A stretch of 64,000 bases of DNA, from the NCBI RefSeq assembly GCF_000619885.1, contig NZ_JHUZ01000015.1:1-64000 (forward strand). The letters are read 5' to 3'. Source of the DNA: Balneatrix alpica DSM 16621 (GTDB taxonomy: Bacteria; Pseudomonadota; Gammaproteobacteria; Pseudomonadales; Balneatricaceae). A program made the translations under genes and the position numbers. Below, in pieces: positions 55,423-64,000 of the stretch. How positions within the stretch are numbered: position 1 is the stretch's first letter; each line of letters begins with the position of its first letter. The notes under the pieces were generated by a model. The model made no database searches. It saw only the letters and a list, made by a program, of their open reading frames with translations, and was not told the origin of the DNA.

Positions 55423-56562
55423 TTAGGTAGGGCGCTCTTCATCCCGACGCAAATCATCAGGAATCGGCAAGTTCTTAGGCACCACAGGCTTTGGCCCCTG
55501 GCGACGGCGCCAAGCACGCAAATGGCTGACATAAGCTAATACCTGGGCCACGGCGATGTAGAGCCCCCCAGGTATTTCTTGATCCAGCTCGGTAGTGTAG
55601 TAAATGGAACGTGCTAATGGAGGAGCGGAAAGCATCGGCACATTATAAGCTTCGGCGATCTCACGAATTTTAGCGGCGATCATGTCCTCCCCCTTGGCAA
55701 CCAAAATCGGCGCCCCCTTACCACTATACTGCAGCGCCACCGCAAAGTGCGTCGGGTTAGTAATTACCACATCCGCCTTGGGCACATTCGCCATCATTCG
55801 CCGCATTGACATCTCACGCTGCAAACGCCGGATACGTCCTTTAACTTCCGGGTTACCCTCGGAATTTTTCATCTCATCGCGCACTTCTTGCTTGGTCATT
55901 TTCAGCTTTTCGGTATATTGATACAGCTGAAAAGGCACATCTAACATGGCGATTAACACCATAGCAGAAGATAAAAATAGAAATCCCCACAGCAGCATGT
56001 CTGCGCCATGAGCCATTGCCACCTCAACGTCCTGACGCCCCATCAGCAGCAAATCATCTTGGCTGAACCACAAGAGCGCAACTGCCACAGAAGCCACGAT
56101 GACAAACTTGCCTATCGCCTTTAACAACTCAATCAGCGACTGCACCGAAAACATACGCTTAATCCCTGACAAGGGATTCATCCGCGACAACTGCGGCATC
56201 AACGCCTCGGAGGAAAAATTCCATCCACCAACCAATACGGTTGCGGCAATGGAAATCGCACCTAATGCCAACACCAAGCCTGAAACAGCTAACGTTGCCT
56301 CCCATGCCGAAGCCTCAAAATGCAAAAACATTGAGTGAGTATCCTTGATACCCTTTTCATCCAGCTCTAGGTTAAAACGCAGGATACGGCTAAACACATC
56401 CACCATATGGCCACCAAACATAAAGACAAAAGCCACACTAGTGAGGAGCAGCAATACCGTTGTCAGCTCCCGTGAGCGGGGCACATCACCTTTACCACGC
56501 GCCTCTTCCAGGCGCTTGGATGTCGGCTGTTCGGTCTTTTCTTGACCTTCTTGTTCAGCCAT
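55423..56562 (-). CDS. flhB: Flagellar export switch protein FlhB
   Basis: FlhB switches export from rod/hook to filament substrates after self-cleavage. The 379-residue product has four membrane helices and a cytoplasmic domain with the cleavage motif NPTH at 269-272. The downstream residues FAVALQYSGKGAPILVAKG are closely echoed by the separate FlhX-like protein at 43099. It overlaps fliR by eight bases. Confidence 0.97.
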   Translation of the reverse strand: MAEQEGQEKTEQPTSKRLEEARGKGDVPRSRELTTVLLLLTSVAFVFMFGGHMVDVFSRILRFNLELDEKGIKDTHSMFLHFEASAWEATLAVSGLVLALGAISIAATVLVGGWNFSSEALMPQLSRMNPLSGIKRMFSVQSLIELLKAIGKFVIVASVAVALLWFSQDDLLLMGRQDVEVAMAHGADMLLWGFLFLSSAMVLIAMLDVPFQLYQYTEKLKMTKQEVRDEMKNSEGNPEVKGRIRRLQREMSMRRMMANVPKADVVITNPTHFAVALQYSGKGAPILVAKGEDMIAAKIREIAEAYNVPMLSAPPLARSIYYTTELDQEIPGGLYIAVAQVLAYVSHLRAWRRRQGPKPVVPKNLPIPDDLRRDEERPT

Positions 56563-57337
56563 GGCCGCCTCCTATCAAGGTGGGCATCCAATTAAACAGG
56601 AAGTCCATAAAGGTACGGTGCTGCCAGATGGTATCGACCAGCCCCGCCCAAAAAATAAATAACCCAAAGATTAGAGTAAAAGGAAAGCCAATCGCGAAAA
56701 TGTTCAGCTGGGGAGCTGCCTTGGTGATAATGCCAAAAGCGAAATTCACCAACCCCAAAGCAATGATGCCCGGCAGAGCCAGGCTTAACGCGCTAGCAAA
56801 CATCCAGCTTCCGCCTTGGGCTATGCGCCAGAAAGACTCGCTATCAGGCCATTGCCCTACTGGTAACCAGACAAAACTATCCGCCAGCATCCCCAGAATG
56901 ACCAAGTGCCCATTCATGACCAAAAAAAGCAACGTACTCAATAACAGATAAAACTGACTCAGCGCCACAACCGACATCCCATTCACGGGATCATTAACTG
57001 CAGCGAAGCCTAACCCCATTTGCATCGCCAAAAACTGCCCAGCCAGCACCACAATCTGAAACAGAATCTGCACCACAAAACCAAGCAAAATACCAATCAA
57101 TAACTGCGCGATGCCCTGCAACCAGACCTGTAAGCCAAAATGCCCAACATATCCACCTTCTGGAACAATCGGCACTAGAATCAAGGTAATCGCTAACACT
57201 AGAAAGACTTTGACTCGGGCTGGCACCATACGGGCACCAAAAATAGGGGCAGCAACCACAAATCCTGTTACACGGAAAAACGGCAACAAAAAGGCCAACA
57301 CCCATTGTTCAACCGCCGCCAAATCAAGACTAATCAT
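56555..57337 (-). CDS. fliR: Flagellar export protein FliR
   Basis: FliR belongs to the FliPQR export-gate core. The 260-residue product has about six membrane segments and the family's FRVTGFVVAAPIFGARMVPARVKVFLVLAIT and MGLGFAAVNDPVNGMSVVALSQFYLLLSTLLFL motifs. It lies two bases after fliQ and overlaps flhB by eight. Confidence 0.96.
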   Translation of the reverse strand: MISLDLAAVEQWVLAFLLPFFRVTGFVVAAPIFGARMVPARVKVFLVLAITLILVPIVPEGGYVGHFGLQVWLQGIAQLLIGILLGFVVQILFQIVVLAGQFLAMQMGLGFAAVNDPVNGMSVVALSQFYLLLSTLLFLVMNGHLVILGMLADSFVWLPVGQWPDSESFWRIAQGGSWMFASALSLALPGIIALGLVNFAFGIITKAAPQLNIFAIGFPFTLIFGLFIFWAGLVDTIWQHRTFMDFLFNWMPTLIGGGHG

Positions 57338-57339
57338 GG

Positions 57340-57612
57340 TTAGCCAATGAGTACGGGGATATTCATAAAGAGGTAGTTAAACAGATCCATAATCTGCCCA
57401 ACGATCCAGGGACCGGCCCACATAATGACCCCAATGGTCACTAATAAACGGGGTAAAAAGCTCAGAGTCTGCTCGTTAATCTGAGTTGCAGCCTGAAAAA
57501 CGGACACCATCAACCCCACTAACAAGCTGGGCACAACAATCACACTGACCAACACAATAATCAGCATAAAAGCTTGGCGATAAAGATCGAGTGCGACTTC
57601 TGGACTCATCAT
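57340..57612 (-). CDS. fliQ: Flagellar export protein FliQ
   Basis: The 90-residue product has two membrane helices in the FliQ pattern: ALDLYRQAFMLIIVLVSVIVVPSLLVGLMVSVFQAATQINEQTLSFLPRLL. It helps form the FliPQR gate. The start is ATG at 57612 or 57609. It lies eight bases after fliP. Confidence 0.96.
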   Translation of the reverse strand: MMSPEVALDLYRQAFMLIIVLVSVIVVPSLLVGLMVSVFQAATQINEQTLSFLPRLLVTIGVIMWAGPWIVGQIMDLFNYLFMNIPVLIG

Positions 57613-57620
57613 TTACCCCA

Positions 57621-58361
57621 CTAGAGGCCATAACTGGCAGCCAAGGTTCCCATGATCATGGCCCAGCCATCGACCAAGACAAAGAGCATTATTTTAAAAG
57701 GCAATGACACAATAATGGGCGATAGCATCATCATCCCCATCGCCATCAACACGCTGGCCACCACCAGGTCAATGACCAAGAAGGGAATGAAAATCATAAA
57801 GCCGATTTGAAATGCGGTTTTCAACTCACTGGTAATAAAGGCTGGAATAAGAATATTAAAGGGTACTTGCTCTGGCCCTTGCAGATTCTGCTCATCTGCA
57901 AGGCGAACGAACAGGGCTAAATGATCTTCCCGAGTCTGCTCCAGCATAAAACGATGCATTGGCTTACCCGCTTCTTCCAATGCGGTACGGGCGTCAATTT
58001 GCTCATTCATATAGGGTTGTAAAGCACGGGCATTAATCTCATTGAAGACCGGCTGCATAATAAAAAAAGTGAGAAATAGCGCTAACCCCACCAAAATTTG
58101 GTTTGATGGCGCCTGCTGCAACCCTAACGCCTGCCGCAAAATAGAAAAGACAATTATGATGCGCGTAAAGGAAGTCATCATCAGCAATACGGCTGGCAAC
58201 AATGACAGAGCCGTCATAGCCAACAGTATTTGCATGGTTACGGTAAGATTCTGACTACCGTCTGCGGCGGTGGTGATTTCTAAGGCAGGAATACCTGGAT
58301 CAGCTCCCCAGGCCAACATCGGCATACTTAGCAACAAGCCCAGCCAACCCGCTCTAATCAT
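57621..58361 (-). CDS. fliP: Flagellar export protein FliP
   Basis: The 246-residue product has a cleavable signal peptide (ending near AWGAD) and four membrane helices, with the family motifs [39 protein letters not shown] and [26 protein letters not shown]. FliP forms the export-gate pore with FliQ and FliR. It overlaps the 3' end of the fliO reading frame by eight bases. Confidence 0.97.
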   Translation of the reverse strand: MIRAGWLGLLLSMPMLAWGADPGIPALEITTAADGSQNLTVTMQILLAMTALSLLPAVLLMMTSFTRIIIVFSILRQALGLQQAPSNQILVGLALFLTFFIMQPVFNEINARALQPYMNEQIDARTALEEAGKPMHRFMLEQTREDHLALFVRLADEQNLQGPEQVPFNILIPAFITSELKTAFQIGFMIFIPFLVIDLVVASVLMAMGMMMLSPIIVSLPFKIMLFVLVDGWAMIMGTLAASYGL

Positions 58362-58783
58362 GCTGCTGGTCCTTGATCACAGGCTTCCCTAGCGCCTGAC
58401 GCAGCTGTTCCGCAAAGTTGGCACTAGCAACCTCCTCCGCCAAAACGGGCTGATCATAGCGTGCTAGCACATTGACAGCTTGAGGGGTCACCCCTAACAA
58501 AACTTGCTCTTTTCCCACCTGAACCAGCATTATTCGCTCACGCCCACCCAGGTTCATCATCGCCAACACACGCCAATCCGGGCGCCCCCCCCACTCCAGG
58601 CAAGCGTAATTGCTTAAGCAGCCAGTAGACAGCCAAAATGGTGCCGACTACGGCGAGCAAGCCAAGCAACACCGTGCCCCAGGAAGGTACAACTGATGGC
58701 ATCGGAGTTGGAGCCGCTGTTTCAGCCCCAACCGATATAGCCAAGCATGCCAATGCCAGGCTCCATAGGAGTTTCAAGATCAT
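58354..58783 (-). pseudogene. fliO: fliO, split by a frameshift at a G8 tract
   Basis: FliO is a bitopic membrane protein that helps assemble the FliP ring. The first frame (58783-58538) encodes a signal peptide, a membrane helix and LLKQLRLPGVGG, then goes out of frame and stops. The second frame encodes the rest of a normal FliO: WRVLAMMNLGGRERIMLVQVGKEQVLLGVTP down to 58354, overlapping fliP. The frames meet at a run of eight G (58585-58592). Removing one G restores a single reading frame of 142 residues, the normal FliO size. This could be phase variation, transcriptional slippage, a real mutation or a sequencing error. Confidence 0.88.
58585..58592. repeat. G8 homopolymer (C8 on plus strand) inside fliO
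   Basis: Eight consecutive C on the plus strand lie exactly where the two fliO frames join. With seven the gene would be intact. Another run of eight, at 3163-3170 in ppnN, leaves that gene in frame. Confidence 0.95.
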
Positions 58784-59238
58784 TAACGCAACTTCTTGAT
58801 ACGTTCAGCCGGACTGATGACATCCGTCAGACGGATACCAAAGCGTTCGTTCACTACAACCACCTCACCATGAGCAATCAAGGTGCCATTCACCATGACA
58901 TCCAAAGGCTCACCCGCCATACGGTCCAGCTCAACAACGGACCCCTGGTTCAGTTGCAACAGATTGCGAATGGATATTTCGGTATGCCCCACTTCCATCG
59001 ATATCGTCACCGGGATATCCAGAATCACTTCAAGATTCGGACGATCAGTATCCACCGGCATACCTTCATCACGCAGCTCGTCTAGCTCAACCTTAGCAGC
59101 ACCGCCTTCGCTTGCCTCTTGTTCTGCCAAAGCATCTGCCCAGGGATCATCCTCTCCCTCAGGACCTTGTTCCGACATTGCCGCCGCCCACTCATCCGCA
59201 AGCGCTTGGTCATCCTTTGGTGTATTTTCGTCACTCAT
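58783..59238 (-). CDS. fliN: Flagellar motor switch protein FliN
   Basis: FliN forms the lower part of the C-ring and binds CheY-P. The 151-residue product has an acidic N-terminus and the SpoA domain VILDIPVTISMEVGHTEISIRNLLQLNQGSVVELDRMAGEPLDVMVNGTLIAHGEVVVVNERFGIRLTDV in its C-terminal half, given here by its family motif order. It shares one base with the fliO start and lies 60 bases after fliM. Confidence 0.96.
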   Translation of the reverse strand: MSDENTPKDDQALADEWAAAMSEQGPEGEDDPWADALAEQEASEGGAAKVELDELRDEGMPVDTDRPNLEVILDIPVTISMEVGHTEISIRNLLQLNQGSVVELDRMAGEPLDVMVNGTLIAHGEVVVVNERFGIRLTDVISPAERIKKLR

Positions 59239-59298
59239 ATCGGCTACATTCTCACTAATATCAGGTCGGAGTATCTAACCCGCATGAATTCTTACCAC

Positions 59299-60264
59299 CT
59301 AGCGTGGCAACTTGAACTGCTCGGTGATCTTAAAGGCAAGATTTTTCTTGCTCACCCCAAGCTTACCGCGAAATACAGGAATGTCGTTGGCGGTGAGGGT
59401 TAACTGCTCTGGCAACTCAACTGGAATGATGTCACCTGGTTCCATTTCCAAAACATCACGCAAGGAGATCTGTCGCCGGGCGACAACCGTGTTGATCAAC
59501 ACATTGACATCCATAATCTCATTCTGCAGTGACTTGACCCAACGCTCATCCTTTTCATCCACATCACTCTGTACCCCGGAGTCGAGAATATCCCGCACCG
59601 GTTCTAACATGGAATAAGGCATGGTGATATGCAGGTCGCCGCCACCGCCATCCAATTCAATATGGAAGGTATTCACCACAACAACTTCGCTAGGGCTGAC
59701 GATATTCGCCATCGCCGGGTTAACTTCCGAGTTTACATACTCGAAATCCAGTTTCATTACTGGCGCCCAAGCTTCATGTAAATCTTTAAAGACCAGCTCT
59801 AGCACTTTCTGGACGATACGGGTCTCTGTTGGCGTGAATTCACGCCCCTCAATCTTAGCGTGACGACCATCCCCACCAAAAAAATTATCCACCAGCTTAA
59901 ATACTAATTTGGCATCCAGGATAAACAGCCCCGTCCCTCGCAAAGGACGGCACTTCACCAAGTTCAAGCTGGTAGGAACATAAAGAGTGTGGACATATTC
60001 ACCAAATTTGAGAATTTGAATACCGCCCACCGATACGTCAGCACTACGACGCAGGAAGTTAAATAAGCTAATGCGGGTATAGCGTGCAAAACGTTCGTTG
60101 ATCATTTCCAGCGTAGGCATCCGCCCACGCACGATCCGATCTTGGCTGGTTAAGTCGTAATTACGCGCACCATCTACCTCGGAATCGCCTTCGGTTTCTA
60201 CCTCACCGTCGTCAACTCCGTGTAAGAGCGCATCAATTTCGTCTTGTGACAGTAAGTCCTGCAC
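59299..60264 (-). CDS. fliM: Flagellar motor switch protein FliM
   Basis: FliM binds CheY-P through its N-terminus and transmits the signal to FliG and FliN. The 321-residue product has the CheY-binding peptide LLSQDEIDALLHG (residues 3-15), a CheC-like middle domain and a C-terminal SpoA domain. The start is GTG at 60264 with AGGAGG five bases upstream. It follows fliL by eight bases. Confidence 0.96.
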   Translation of the reverse strand: MQDLLSQDEIDALLHGVDDGEVETEGDSEVDGARNYDLTSQDRIVRGRMPTLEMINERFARYTRISLFNFLRRSADVSVGGIQILKFGEYVHTLYVPTSLNLVKCRPLRGTGLFILDAKLVFKLVDNFFGGDGRHAKIEGREFTPTETRIVQKVLELVFKDLHEAWAPVMKLDFEYVNSEVNPAMANIVSPSEVVVVNTFHIELDGGGGDLHITMPYSMLEPVRDILDSGVQSDVDEKDERWVKSLQNEIMDVNVLINTVVARRQISLRDVLEMEPGDIIPVELPEQLTLTANDIPVFRGKLGVSKKNLAFKITEQFKLPR

Positions 60265-60272
60265 AAGGCCTC

Positions 60273-60785
60273 CTACTGCAACACCAAATTGGTGAAGAGT
60301 ATTGCCTCAACATCAGCCTTACCCATCTCTGCCTGAAGAATTTCTTTGACCGCATCAAGCGCTTGCTTTTGCATCGCTATGCGTCCTTCATGGGTTTGAA
60401 TCTCCAGGAAATTGGCAGAACTAAAAAGAAAGTTGAGACGGTCTACCACTAATGGCATATGGAGTTTTAGCGCCTCGTTAATCGCAGGATCTCGCACCTT
60501 GGCTTCGACGAATACTTGCATGAAACGCTGGCGTCCGCTCGAGTCCATTAACGAGACAACAAAAGAAGGCTTGTCACCGGGCATACGCAGTTTAACGTAC
60601 TCTGCCCGCAATTTAACTGGGGCAGCAGCTTCTGCCGCAGGTTCATCCGCTGAAGGCGCCAATAAGAAAAAGTAAGCCGCTGCACCACCACCGCCCAATA
60701 ACAGTAATGCTAAAACGACAATAATGATCAGCTTCTTTTTACCGCCAGATGGTTTTACTTCATCCTTGGCATCGTCGTCAGCCAT
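60273..60785 (-). CDS. fliL: Flagellar basal body-associated protein FliL
   Basis: FliL forms rings around stator units and supports torque. The 170-residue product has a charged N-terminus, one membrane helix (LIIIVVLALLLLGGGGAAAYFFLL) and a periplasmic stomatin-like domain ending in FTNLVLQ. It is the first gene after the fliK terminator-like hairpin. Confidence 0.95.
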   Translation of the reverse strand: MADDDAKDEVKPSGGKKKLIIIVVLALLLLGGGGAAAYFFLLAPSADEPAAEAAAPVKLRAEYVKLRMPGDKPSFVVSLMDSSGRQRFMQVFVEAKVRDPAINEALKLHMPLVVDRLNFLFSSANFLEIQTHEGRIAMQKQALDAVKEILQAEMGKADVEAILFTNLVLQ

Positions 60786-60833
60786 GTATCCCCCCAGCCA
60801 ATCTGCTTACTCAGCTATTTGATTTGCAAGGAT

Positions 60834-60862
60834 TATAAAAGAGCAGGCGGGAAATTGCCTGC
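60834..60862 (-). terminator. Terminator-like hairpin between fliK and fliL
   Basis: On the minus strand GCAGGC and GCCTGC pair across an 8-base loop and run into TCTTTTATAA. It lies 20 bases after the fliK stop. It may reduce transcription into fliLMNOPQR. Confidence 0.55.
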
Positions 60863-60882
60863 CCCACGCTGAAAATTATGCC

Positions 60883-62304
60883 CTAGGCGTAATAATCTAC
60901 CAAGCCACTCCCACTGCTGACTGCCTGACTGCTCACAGGCGTCACACCTAAAGTATCTTCGGCATCTGCAACAGCGCTCCCAGAAAAGCTCGATTGCTCA
61001 CGACCAGACTGTCCCTGACCACGCTGACTATGATCCCGCACATCAACAGAACCTAAATCTACACCCTGTCCCTGCAACCCCTCTCGCAAACGCAGCATAT
61101 GCTGTTCTAACGCCTCCCTCACTTGAGCAGAGGGGCTTTGAAAGATAATAGAAGCCTGGTCATTGTGGATTTGAATACGTATCTGCAGTGACCCTAGCTC
61201 CGGCGGATCTAGCTGGATTTCTGCCTGCTGAAGACCATTTTTGCTCATCCACGCTACACGCTCCTGCAGCTGATCCCCCCATGCCTGACTAGCGGGTAAA
61301 CCATGCAACACTGCCTGCTGAGGTGTTTGTGAGGCAACCTGCGCTGTTACCGAGGCATGTTGAGCCACCTCTGCTTTAGCTGCCAATACTGCCGTCGCTG
61401 CGGTATTAGCCGTCATATCAGCACGCCCCATCTCTGTTGTTGCTGTGGTCACAGCACTCTGAGTTGACTGAGTAGCTTGAGCTGAACGCCCCAAGAGTTC
61501 ATCCTGCCCATCCAGTAACATCTCGGCTTGAGGGACGCCCGACTGGTCTACATCGGCAATTGGAGTGAGATTATTGAGAGAAGCAGTAGCTGATGTGGCA
61601 AACGGGTTAGCATTCATAGTCTGATTGGTATTCAGAGTTGAAGCCGCAGTCTGAGTTTGCACCTCCCCCACCGCTACCTGTCCCGCTACGGCTGACGCCA
61701 GGGGGGATACGGCCAACTCGGCAGGAGGCTGCGTCCGCAACGGTTCTTTAGCAGTAACAGCAGAACCGCCCAGCAACCCTGCCGCTACTGCTTGCGCTGT
61801 CAGCTCTCCTGCTTTTTGAGACTGAGTCAGCGCCCCCGCAACAGCCTCTTGCTGTTCGCCCCCCTGTTCAACTAGCTGCGCCAACAGCTGTTGCAGCAAC
61901 TCCGGCTCTGCAGCGAGTTCAGCTTCAAACTGCGCCACCATTTGAGCAAGTTCTTGATCTGAAGCATTAGGCTGCAATAGAGCGGCAACATTCTGCAGGG
62001 TATCAGCCGGCATGCCAGGCAAAGAATTGCCGCTTTCTGCCGCTCCACTATTTAACATCATATCCAGCACAGGGAAGCCGAGCATAGACAGCCAACTTGA
62101 TAACTGCTCCTCGCCCACATCTACCTGCTCATTCAATGGGTTAGTAGGCAAAGACTGCGTTGTGCCAGTAGGGGTTTTACCAAGCTGTGAGTTAAGAATG
62201 GCGGCAAACTGGGCAAGAGCGGCATCACCGCCTTCCGTCTGACCGCCGCTAGTGGATGTTCCTAGCGCAGCAAGCGTAGTGGAAACAGAGCTGACGGCAT
62301 TCAT
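60883..62304 (-). CDS. fliK: Flagellar hook-length control protein FliK
   Basis: FliK is the exported ruler that sets hook length and triggers the FlhB switch. The 473-residue product is rich in Gln, Ala, Thr and Ser through its N-terminal two thirds and ends in the conserved FliK_C domain: QAEIQLDPPELGSLQIRIQIHNDQASIIFQS then VREALEQHMLRLREGLQGQGVDLGSVDV. The ATG at 62304 has GGGGAGAG upstream. A hairpin with a T-rich tail follows. Confidence 0.93.
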   Translation of the reverse strand: MNAVSSVSTTLAALGTSTSGGQTEGGDAALAQFAAILNSQLGKTPTGTTQSLPTNPLNEQVDVGEEQLSSWLSMLGFPVLDMMLNSGAAESGNSLPGMPADTLQNVAALLQPNASDQELAQMVAQFEAELAAEPELLQQLLAQLVEQGGEQQEAVAGALTQSQKAGELTAQAVAAGLLGGSAVTAKEPLRTQPPAELAVSPLASAVAGQVAVGEVQTQTAASTLNTNQTMNANPFATSATASLNNLTPIADVDQSGVPQAEMLLDGQDELLGRSAQATQSTQSAVTTATTEMGRADMTANTAATAVLAAKAEVAQHASVTAQVASQTPQQAVLHGLPASQAWGDQLQERVAWMSKNGLQQAEIQLDPPELGSLQIRIQIHNDQASIIFQSPSAQVREALEQHMLRLREGLQGQGVDLGSVDVRDHSQRGQGQSGREQSSFSGSAVADAEDTLGVTPVSSQAVSSGSGLVDYYA

Positions 62305-62390
62305 AGAACTCTCCCCGAGTGAAGTCACAAGGATCAAGCAAGAACAAAGCCAACTTTATTTTTTCCTAAAATACAGATGAAACCAGATCA

Positions 62391-62717
62391 CTACAGCATC
62401 GCCTTAAGTGCTTGCTGTACTTGCGCTAATGCAGACTCAACTTGAGGAAGAAGTTGGGCAGCTAACTCCAAATTACCCTCTCGCCCAGCATCCTCTAAGT
62501 TCTTACATATTTCGGCGAGTTCCTTCGCTCCGATGTTTCCGCTACTCCCTTTCAAGCTATGCGCCGCTTCTCTAATTTTGCCAGCGTCCGCCGCTGCCAA
62601 AGCTTGCTTAAGAGTCTGTAGACGATTATCAGAGTCATCCAGGTAGGTTTCTAACAGCAGTCCAAACTCATCTTCCATCACCAGACGCAATTCGTCTAAC
62701 ATGGATTGATCCAACAT
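62391..62717 (-). CDS. hptB: Hpt-domain phosphotransfer protein (HptB-like)
   Basis: The 108-residue product is a lone Hpt domain with phospho-His53 in AAHSLKGSSGNIGA. It lies eight bases after the phosphatase/response-regulator gene, the pairing known for P. aeruginosa HptB and HsbR, which control an anti-sigma factor antagonist, flagellar genes and biofilm. The ATG at 62717 has GAGGTGG upstream. The assignment rests on motif and neighbour. Confidence 0.85.
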   Translation of the reverse strand: MLDQSMLDELRLVMEDEFGLLLETYLDDSDNRLQTLKQALAAADAGKIREAAHSLKGSSGNIGAKELAEICKNLEDAGREGNLELAAQLLPQVESALAQVQQALKAML

Positions 62718-62725
62718 ACACCACC

Positions 62726-64000
62726 TCACGTCTCGTGTTGCCAAGCAAACTTTAACTCCACCACATTGCCATGGGCACTGAAGCTCATGTCATGACACAA
62801 CGACCTTAGTAACTTTAATCCTCGCCCAGAGTATTGGCCTGGCTCCCCCTGCAATACAGCCTGCAGCGACTCATAATCAAAGCCATCACCAGAGTCAGAT
62901 ACTTTAATGCTTAAGCACCCCCCTTCCGCATTAGGGCGATGCTCTAAATCAAAACGCACGCAGCCTTCTTCCAGAGCTCGTAAGCGCTTTTCTCTCTCTT
63001 GATAGTAACGAGCAAAGCCCGCTGGATCTTGCTTTAAAGAGGATTGTAGTTTGAGTAACCCATGTTCAAGTGCATTGGAGAACAGCTCTGCCAAAATCGT
63101 GTAAATTTGTCCATTGAAACGCCTTAAATGAGGCACTTCCATGATCACACCTAGCAGTAAAGGCAGTGGATTAAAACTCATTAAAGACAAGGGTCTAAGT
63201 TCATAGCTAAAAGCCCAGTCTAAAGCGCCCTGTCTCCCATCAAATGCGATCTGCGTTTCACTGGCTGACAGCTCTTCAAGATCACACATCCGCACGCTGA
63301 GTAGCGTTAAATCGTCCCCTGGCTGATTCTGCCCCACAAAACGCGCAACCGCTTGGCAGAGTTGGTCAAATGCCTGAGCCGGCTCCTCCGCTTTACGTAA
63401 CACTCGTCGGACGCGGTTTTCCCCGAACATTTGCTCATGTTGGTTACGCGCTTCCAATACGCCATCAGACATAATGAACAACTGATCACCATCATCCAGT
63501 TGATACACCTGCGTCTCATCATTAAAACGTTCTTGCCCTATAACACCCAAAGGCAAATGGCGTGAGGCTATCGCGATCAACTGTTTTTTTTGCGGCCTTA
63601 ACAACAGACAATCCGGCAGGCCACCATTCCAAACTTCAACCGTCTTCTTCTGGAAGTTGAAATCAGCCATCACCGCGCAACAGAAAAAGCCAGTGGGCAA
63701 GATACTTTTTAGGCGGCCATTGATTTCTCGCAGAATATCCTTCATGTCATAGCCCTTAGCCGACATGACATAAAACATTTCCGCTAGTGGCATAGCACCT
63801 ATCGCAGCAGGCAAGCCATGCCCAGTAAAGTCTCCTAACAGCACATGCATCCCACCTGAGGGGGTACGAGCAGCTAGGAGCACATCACCATTGAAGACAG
63901 CCAAAGGGGAAAGCAAAAAGCGAATGTTACTCGCATGCAAGCACCCCGCATGAGCAACATTATCGAAGACTTTTTTCGCAACATGCTGCTCTTGCAACAA
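62726..64000 (-). CDS. hsbR: SpoIIE-type phosphatase with HATPase domain, HsbR-like (N-terminus outside window)
   Basis: The frame is open to the window edge, so the start is missing. Visible are a PP2C/SpoIIE phosphatase domain (FNGDVLLAARTPSGGMHVLLGDFTGHGLPAA then DDGDQLFIMSDGVLEARN and PGDDLTLL) and a C-terminal HATPase_c anti-sigma kinase-like domain (LAELFSNALEHGLLKL, DSGDGFDYESL). P. aeruginosa HsbR has the same two domains behind a receiver, which would lie upstream here. It would act on an anti-anti-sigma protein. It is next to the Hpt gene and heads the visible flagellar run. Confidence 0.82.
   Translation of the reverse strand: MLQEQHVAKKVFDNVAHAGCLHASNIRFLLSPLAVFNGDVLLAARTPSGGMHVLLGDFTGHGLPAAIGAMPLAEMFYVMSAKGYDMKDILREINGRLKSILPTGFFCCAVMADFNFQKKTVEVWNGGLPDCLLLRPQKKQLIAIASRHLPLGVIGQERFNDETQVYQLDDGDQLFIMSDGVLEARNQHEQMFGENRVRRVLRKAEEPAQAFDQLCQAVARFVGQNQPGDDLTLLSVRMCDLEELSASETQIAFDGRQGALDWAFSYELRPLSLMSFNPLPLLLGVIMEVPHLRRFNGQIYTILAELFSNALEHGLLKLQSSLKQDPAGFARYYQEREKRLRALEEGCVRFDLEHRPNAEGGCLSIKVSDSGDGFDYESLQAVLQGEPGQYSGRGLKLLRSLCHDMSFSAHGNVVELKFAWQHET

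Overview
The window reads as chromosomal DNA of an aerobic, polarly flagellated gammaproteobacterium of the Pseudomonadales/Oceanospirillales type. The evidence is a Pseudomonas-like flagellar-chemotaxis operon, a dad-type alanine racemase/D-amino acid dehydrogenase/RidA/Lrp block, an Mqo-type malate dehydrogenase, a full System I cytochrome c maturation (ccm) operon and a LapA-type biofilm adhesin. I cannot name the genus. I saw no rRNA, tRNA, insertion sequence, CRISPR array or integrated phage.

Layout. 1-2075: 5' part of a large LapA-like adhesin gene (minus), with a LapG-type TAAG cleavage site and Calx-beta-like repeats. 2266-4555: ppnN and an EI24-type membrane protein. 5110-11034: mqo, then alr, ridA and dadA on the minus strand facing an Lrp-family regulator, then a YgiD-like dioxygenase. 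11370-16231: the stress cluster prkA-yeaH-spoVR. 16576-22001: ygiM, yqcC, yciB, yciI, a periplasmic cyclophilin, a small PilZ-like protein, mnmC and a CBS protein. 22023-28188 (minus): yheU, a Nudix-ThiE fusion, argJ, ybjN, a DnaT-like/lambda P-like replication pair, a CBS protein and purU. 28251-34884 (minus): a UDP-glucose dehydrogenase homologue lacking its catalytic Cys, pgi, ligA and zipA.

35020-41934 (minus): ccmA to ccmI, overlapping or nearly so, encoding haem export and attachment to c-type cytochromes. Divergent from it (42017-43392, plus) are a second FliK-like protein and a stand-alone FlhB C-domain-like protein.

43409-64000 (minus) is one continuous run of about 20 kb: hsbR-like phosphatase, hptB-like phosphotransfer protein, fliK, fliL, fliM, fliN, fliO, fliP, fliQ, fliR, flhB, flhA, flhF, fliA, cheY, cheZ, cheA, cheB, parC-like ATPase, parP-like CheW protein, cheW and a DUF2802 gene. 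It covers the switch, export gate, polar placement, sigma-28 and a polar chemotaxis array.

The points most worth a second look are: fliO is split by a frameshift at a G8 tract; the flhG/fleN gene is absent from its usual place; CheA has four acidic linker repeats; the ParP-like linker is coded by a 12.5-copy hexamer repeat; a DnaT/lambda P-like gene pair sits in a chromosomal context; and the UDP-glucose dehydrogenase homologue has lost its catalytic Cys. I did not find a system that is clearly new as a whole.
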